Origin: Bacteroidales bacterium
GTDB taxonomy: Bacteria; Bacteroidota; Bacteroidia; Bacteroidales; UBA12481
Reading direction: 5' to 3'
DNA: 10,781 nt
Assembly: GCA_028707745.1 (NCBI GenBank)
Contig: JAQWAJ010000029.1
Coordinates: 1 to 10,781 of the forward strand
In this document: positions 7,414 to 10,781 of the stretch, piece after piece
Numbering within the stretch: the first letter of the stretch is position 1
Layout: every line of letters starts with the position of its first letter
Notes under the pieces: generated by a model
Databases searched by the model: none
The model's input: only the letters and a program-made list of their open reading frames with translations
Told to the model about the DNA's origin: nothing
Made by a program: the position numbers and the translations under genes

Positions 7414-9354
7414 TTATTCTTTATAGTTCCGTGTTTTTACCTGGATAAATTCATAATCAAGGGGTTCCCGGGTTAGTTCGGGCTCCTGACCGGGGCCCTT
7501 ATACTCCCAGGCTCCCACATATTTGAAGTGTTCATCATCGCGTTTGGCTTCACCGTCCGACATTGCATGCTCTTCACGGAAATGACCGCCGCACGACTCC
7601 TCCCGGTGGAGGGCGTCTTTGGCGATCAGCTCGCCCAGTTCCAGAAAATCAGCCACCCGGTTGGCTTTCTCGAGTTCAATGTTCATGGCGTTTGCTGTTC
7701 CGGGTATTCTGACTTCACTCCAGAACAATTCCCTGACCTTCCTGATTTTTTCGATTCCTTCTTCCAAACCGGCCCGGTTCCGGCCCATACCGACATGGTC
7801 CCACATGGCCAGTCCAAGCTCCTTATGGATGGAGTCAACCGTTCGGGTTCCCTTTATTCCCATCAGCTTGTCATTCCACTCGCGAACCGATTCGATTGCC
7901 TGGCCAAATTCAGGCTGTTTCGCGGGGTCCATTCGTGCAACCGACAATTGCCCGGCGAGGTAATTCTGGATGGTAAATGGCAGCACAAAATAGCCGTCAG
8001 CGAGTCCCTGCATGAGTGCCGAAGCGCCCAGCCGGTTGGCCCCATGATCGGAGAAGTTGGCTTCACCAATCGAGAAAAGGCCGGGTATCGTGGTCATCAG
8101 CTCATAATCAACCCATAACCCGCCCATCGTGTAGTGAATGGCCGGATAGATCATCATCGGAGTCTGGTACGGGTTCTCATCGACGATTTTTTCATACATC
8201 TGAAAAAGATTGCCATATCGCTCTTCGATCACATTTTTCCCCAGCCGGTTGAGTGCATCTTTGAAATCCAGATAGACTGCCTGGCCCGAGCCAACCCCGT
8301 AACCGGCGTCACACCGCTCTTTTGCAGCACGTGAGGCCACATCGCGCGGAACCAGATTTCCGAAAGCGGGATATCTTCTTTCTAGATAATAATCGCGTTT
8401 CTCTTCAGGCAGATCGGTTGGTTTCAGCTTGCCGGTCCGGATCTTCTCGGCATCTTCCTTCTCTTTGGGTACCCAGATACGCCCGTCGTTCCGGAGGCTT
8501 TCGCTCATGAGGGTCAGTTTCGACTGGGATGCGCCGTGCACCGGGATGCAGGTGGGGTGAATCTGAACAAATGCGGGATTGGCAAAGGCAGCTCCCTTTT
8601 TGTATGCTTTCCAGATGGCGCTGGCGTTTGAGCCCATCGCATTGGTAGATAGGAAGTAAACATTGCCATAGCCCCCGGTGGCCAGTACTACGGCATGACC
8701 GAAATGCGATTCGAGTTCACCAGTTTCAAGATTACGCGTCACGATGCCGCGTGCGATACCGTCAACCAGAATGATGTCCATCATTTCAGTTCGGTTGTAC
8801 AGTTTGATATTGCCGGCAGCGATCTGGCGGTTCAGGGCCCCGTAGGCGCCGAGCAGCAGTTGCTGACCGGTTTGACCCCTGGCATAAAAAGTTCTGGATA
8901 CGAGTGCTCCCCCGAAGGAGCGGTTATCGAGATACCCGCCGTAATCCCGGGCAAACGGAACTCCTTGTCCCACACACTGATCGATAATCTGATTGCTCAC
9001 TTCGGCCAGCCGGTAAACGTTGGCTTCGCGGGCCCGGTAATCACCCCCCTTAATGGTGTCGTAAAACAAACGATAGATACTATCTCCATCGTTCTGATAA
9101 TTCTTTGCAGCATTGATACCGCCCTGTGCAGCAATCGAATGTGCACGGCGCGGACTGTCCTGATAGCAAAAGTTTTTGACCTTGAAACCCAGTTCCCCCA
9201 GCGATGCGGCTGCCGAGGCGCCGGCTAATCCGGTTCCGACCACAATAATGTCGAATTTTCGCTTGTTGGCGGGATTAACCAGGTTTTGAGCGGATTTATA
9301 CAGCGACCATTTCTCAGTCAGTGGTCCCGATGGTATTTTTGCGTTTAGTTTCAT
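7414..9354 (-). CDS. sdhA: Succinate dehydrogenase/fumarate reductase flavoprotein subunit
   Basis: This 646-residue catalytic subunit interconverts succinate and fumarate. The FAD dinucleotide fold is at residues 38-52 ([15 protein letters not shown]), and H72 in [11 protein letters not shown] is the expected site of covalent FAD attachment. Substrate-site residues match those of the family: H266 (QIHPT), R337 (VPRDVASRA), H407 (HYTMGG) and R441 ([10 protein letters not shown]). The C-terminal region has the [11 protein letters not shown] segment and a final [10 protein letters not shown] typical of type-B flavoproteins. The length is normal for this type and no key residue is missing. The gene lies between the cytochrome b gene (11-nt gap) and the iron-sulfur gene (5-nt gap), the C-A-B order of B-type complex II. 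The protein has no signal peptide and is expected on the cytoplasmic face of the inner membrane. frdA is an alternative name. Confidence 0.97.
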   Translation of the reverse strand: MKLNAKIPSGPLTEKWSLYKSAQNLVNPANKRKFDIIVVGTGLAGASAAASLGELGFKVKNFCYQDSPRRAHSIAAQGGINAAKNYQNDGDSIYRLFYDTIKGGDYRAREANVYRLAEVSNQIIDQCVGQGVPFARDYGGYLDNRSFGGALVSRTFYARGQTGQQLLLGAYGALNRQIAAGNIKLYNRTEMMDIILVDGIARGIVTRNLETGELESHFGHAVVLATGGYGNVYFLSTNAMGSNASAIWKAYKKGAAFANPAFVQIHPTCIPVHGASQSKLTLMSESLRNDGRIWVPKEKEDAEKIRTGKLKPTDLPEEKRDYYLERRYPAFGNLVPRDVASRAAKERCDAGYGVGSGQAVYLDFKDALNRLGKNVIEERYGNLFQMYEKIVDENPYQTPMMIYPAIHYTMGGLWVDYELMTTIPGLFSIGEANFSDHGANRLGASALMQGLADGYFVLPFTIQNYLAGQLSVARMDPAKQPEFGQAIESVREWNDKLMGIKGTRTVDSIHKELGLAMWDHVGMGRNRAGLEEGIEKIRKVRELFWSEVRIPGTANAMNIELEKANRVADFLELGELIAKDALHREESCGGHFREEHAMSDGEAKRDDEHFKYVGAWEYKGPGQEPELTREPLDYEFIQVKTRNYKE

Positions 9355-9365
9355 GGTTTTCCGTT

Positions 9366-10052
9366 TTAATTGATCATGGATGAAATTTTAACCCACAGCG
9401 GAATTACCGCAAAGCCGCCCGCCACGATGATGGTATAAATCCATCCGATCACCTCCAGCCGTTTGCGCCAGCGGTCGTTGCTCAACCCAAGCGTCTGAAA
9501 GGCTGCCCAGAAAGCATGCGTCAGATGTATTCCAAGTACAATAGCCCCGAGTACATAAATGAGATCGATCCACCACCAGTCAATGAAAAACGAGGTGACC
9601 AGCAGGTAGGCATTTTCAATCCCGTCAACCGTCGATTGATCCAGCATTTCACTGCCGGTAAACTTGATCTTCCAGAAAAAATTGGAGAGATGAATGATCA
9701 GAAAGATCAAAATCAGCGAGCCCAGAACGAACATGTTCCGGGAGGCCCAGGTGCTGCTGTTGCCGGCGTGTTTTTTATCATAATCAACCGGACGTGCCCA
9801 CTGATTGGTCAGTGTCAGGAAGCACGCGTAAATGATGTGAAGAATAAACCCGATGGCCAAAACCGGTTCCACAATCTTGATAACCGGGTTTGAACCCATA
9901 AAATGGGCCGCACTGTTGAACAGCGCTCCGGTAGGATCAAAAATGATCAGGCTGTTGACAATCAGGTGAACTAACAGAAAGGTTATCAGGAATAACCCCG
10001 TTATACTCATCAGGAATTTCTTTCCAATGGATGAGTTCAGGAAACTTGCCAT
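9366..10052 (-). CDS. sdhC: Succinate dehydrogenase/fumarate reductase cytochrome b subunit (type B)
   Basis: This 228-residue protein anchors complex II and carries electrons to or from quinone. Five membrane segments can be drawn at about 13-35, 57-80, 107-127, 160-181 and 200-221. Candidate axial ligands for two haem b groups are H29 (LLVHLIVN), H72 (ILHIIY), H121 (IIHLSNFFW) and H176 (GIHLTHAFW). They fall one in each of the first four segments, as in the di-haem single-anchor enzymes of Wolinella and Bacillus. There is no separate sdhD gene, which fits type B. It is the first gene of the cluster. The start fits the usual short N-terminus with a [13 protein letters not shown] motif. A 64-bp leader with a double palindrome lies upstream. 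frdC is an alternative name. Confidence 0.95.
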   Translation of the reverse strand: MASFLNSSIGKKFLMSITGLFLITFLLVHLIVNSLIIFDPTGALFNSAAHFMGSNPVIKIVEPVLAIGFILHIIYACFLTLTNQWARPVDYDKKHAGNSSTWASRNMFVLGSLILIFLIIHLSNFFWKIKFTGSEMLDQSTVDGIENAYLLVTSFFIDWWWIDLIYVLGAIVLGIHLTHAFWAAFQTLGLSNDRWRKRLEVIGWIYTIIVAGGFAVIPLWVKISSMIN

Positions 10053-10067
10053 AGGTATGTGTTTTAG

Positions 10068-10103
10068 TCTGATTCAGATAATTGTTGAAATTATGGAATC
10101 AGA
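10068..10103. promoter_or_regulatory. Dyad in the leader of the complex II operon
   Basis: TCTGATTC (10068-10075) is complementary to GAATCAGA (10096-10103), and the inner arms ATAATT (10078-10083) and AATTAT (10089-10094) also pair. This gives a 14-bp interrupted dyad with a 5-nt centre. In addition, 10068-10078 (TCTGATTCAGA) and 10096-10106 (GAATCAGATTC) are each 5-1-5 palindromes, about 28 bp apart centre to centre. It lies 16 nt upstream of the cytochrome b ATG. No U-tract follows on the - strand, so an operator or leader hairpin is more likely than a terminator. Confidence 0.5.
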
Positions 10104-10116
10104 TTCACATAACCAA
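10086..10116 (-). promoter_or_regulatory. Weak candidate promoter for the complex II operon
   Basis: On the - strand TTG (10116-10114) is followed after 20 nt by TAATTTCA (10093-10086). The spacing fits the Bacteroidetes -33/-7 arrangement, but the -7 box differs from TAnnTTTG at its last two bases. The box sits in the centre of the dyad at 10068-10103, so a protein bound there could control it. This is a suggestion from spacing only. Confidence 0.25.
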
Positions 10117-10781
10117 TTATTTTGCAGAGAAGAGCCGCCGGGCATCGCGTGCAGCAGCCATTTCGGTCCAGCTTTCGGGGATGGTTTTCCAGTTGTGTGC
10201 TGATGCAGGGGTAATATTGCCCTGCTTGCGGATCCACCCGGTCAGCAAAAACCGGAAATCTGTTTCCGATGATTTGATCAGCCTTTTTGCCACTTCGTCC
10301 TTGCTTAAACCGGCTCCTCTGCTGAGATGGCTCCCGCCCCCGCTGCCACGGTACGAATTGAGTGCTACCTTGTAGGTTTTGTTCAGATCAAACGGCTGTC
10401 CATCCGACATTTGGTTGATGGTAACCATCTTGCCGGCTGGTTGCCGGAGATCAACGGTATAGTCGATTCCTTCGGCCGAATCGAAATTGTAATAGGCATT
10501 CTTCAGTCTCCAGGAACCCTCTTTCTGCTGGTCCATATTGAGCATCAGGTCATCCGGTCCGGTCATCGTTTTCATCCAGATAGAATACGAGTAATTGAGA
10601 TAGCCGAGTATCTCGGAACCAGTCAGACTTATCGTGTATAATTGATTTTCAAATCGATATAGTCGGAACAGATCCTTAACGGTAAGGGTTCCCTGAGGGA
10701 TTGTCGAACGGAAGGAGAGCGGGGCGGTGAAGGAAACATCGGCCCCGGTGAGCTCCAGCTGGGCGCGGTGGATCAGACTTA
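10117..10781 (-). CDS. 5'-nucleotidase family protein, C-terminal domain (5' end outside window)
   Basis: The frame is open to the window edge, giving 220 residues of the C-terminal part; the ATG at 10575 is internal. The visible part matches the 5'-nucleotidase C-terminal substrate-binding domain: ADVSFTAPLS, then TVKDLFRLYRFENQLYTISL and TGSEILGYLNYSYSIW, and later YKVALNSYRGSGGGSHLSRG. In the UshA/CpdB family this domain binds the nucleoside moiety, while an N-terminal metallophosphatase domain, here beyond the window, performs catalysis on 5'-nucleotides or 2',3'-cyclic nucleotides. The GSGGG loop version is, from memory, common in Bacteroidetes members. The family is normally exported, but the signal peptide cannot be seen here. 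The protein ends soon after the domain (RRLFSAK). It reads in the same direction as the complex II genes with a 64-bp gap, which may or may not separate transcripts. The exact substrate is undetermined. Confidence 0.9.
   Translation of the reverse strand, partial: SLIHRAQLELTGADVSFTAPLSFRSTIPQGTLTVKDLFRLYRFENQLYTISLTGSEILGYLNYSYSIWMKTMTGPDDLMLNMDQQKEGSWRLKNAYYNFDSAEGIDYTVDLRQPAGKMVTINQMSDGQPFDLNKTYKVALNSYRGSGGGSHLSRGAGLSKDEVAKRLIKSSETDFRFLLTGWIRKQGNITPASAHNWKTIPESWTEMAAARDARRLFSAK

Noticed and set aside
7528..8118. 196-residue + strand open frame across the flavoprotein gene
   Set aside because: It lies wholly antisense to sdhA, whose conserved residues fix the coding strand. The high G+C third positions of sdhA create such frames by chance.
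8695..9228. 177-residue + strand open frame across the 5' part of the flavoprotein gene
   Set aside because: It is antisense to the FAD-binding region of sdhA and has no recognisable motif.
10068..10103. Intrinsic terminator of the 5'-nucleotidase gene
   Set aside because: The stem is AT-rich with an internal loop, and no U-tract follows on the - strand. Its position fits a leader or operator element better.
10573..10575. ATG as the start of the 5'-nucleotidase-type protein
   Set aside because: The same frame continues upstream to the window edge with clear 5'-nucleotidase C-domain sequence, so this methionine is internal.

Overview
The window looks like ordinary chromosomal DNA of a Bacteroidota (Bacteroidetes) bacterium, probably Bacteroidales or a close relative. 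The reasons are a lipoprotein signal of the LFSSC type, a carboxypeptidase-regulatory-like β-sandwich protein of a kind common in this phylum, a type-B succinate dehydrogenase/fumarate reductase in the order C-A-B, A-rich leaders in place of strong Shine-Dalgarno sites, and a Bacteroidetes-style M24B aminopeptidase. No tRNA, rRNA, CRISPR array, insertion sequence or phage gene was seen.

Layout. Bases 2-3195 (+) hold a translationally coupled pair: the 3' part of an exported, probably outer-membrane β-barrel protein, then an 822-residue lipoprotein built of divergent repeated β-sandwich modules. Bases 3198-3896 (-) hold a conserved uncharacterised, mainly helical protein whose stop codon lies 2 nt from the lipoprotein stop. 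A 108-bp divergent intergenic region separates it from an Xaa-Pro aminopeptidase at 4005-5387 (+). A 14-bp perfect hairpin follows at 5414-5447 and also covers the stop codon of the convergent gene. From 10052 down to 5441 (-) there is a tight cluster: cytochrome b subunit, flavoprotein subunit and iron-sulfur subunit of complex II, then a carboxypeptidase-regulatory-like exported protein only 6 nt behind. At 10117-10781 (-) is the C-terminal domain of a 5'-nucleotidase-family protein that runs off the window.

How the genes work together. The three complex II subunits form one membrane enzyme linking succinate/fumarate to the quinone pool. The lipoprotein and β-barrel overlap by 4 bp and probably act together in the outer membrane, but their function cannot be read from sequence. 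The other genes are probably independent neighbours.

Most of the window is routine. The parts that deserve a second look are the modular lipoprotein/β-barrel pair, the double palindrome in the leader of the complex II operon, the unusual 3'-end arrangements, and the uncharacterised 232-residue protein.
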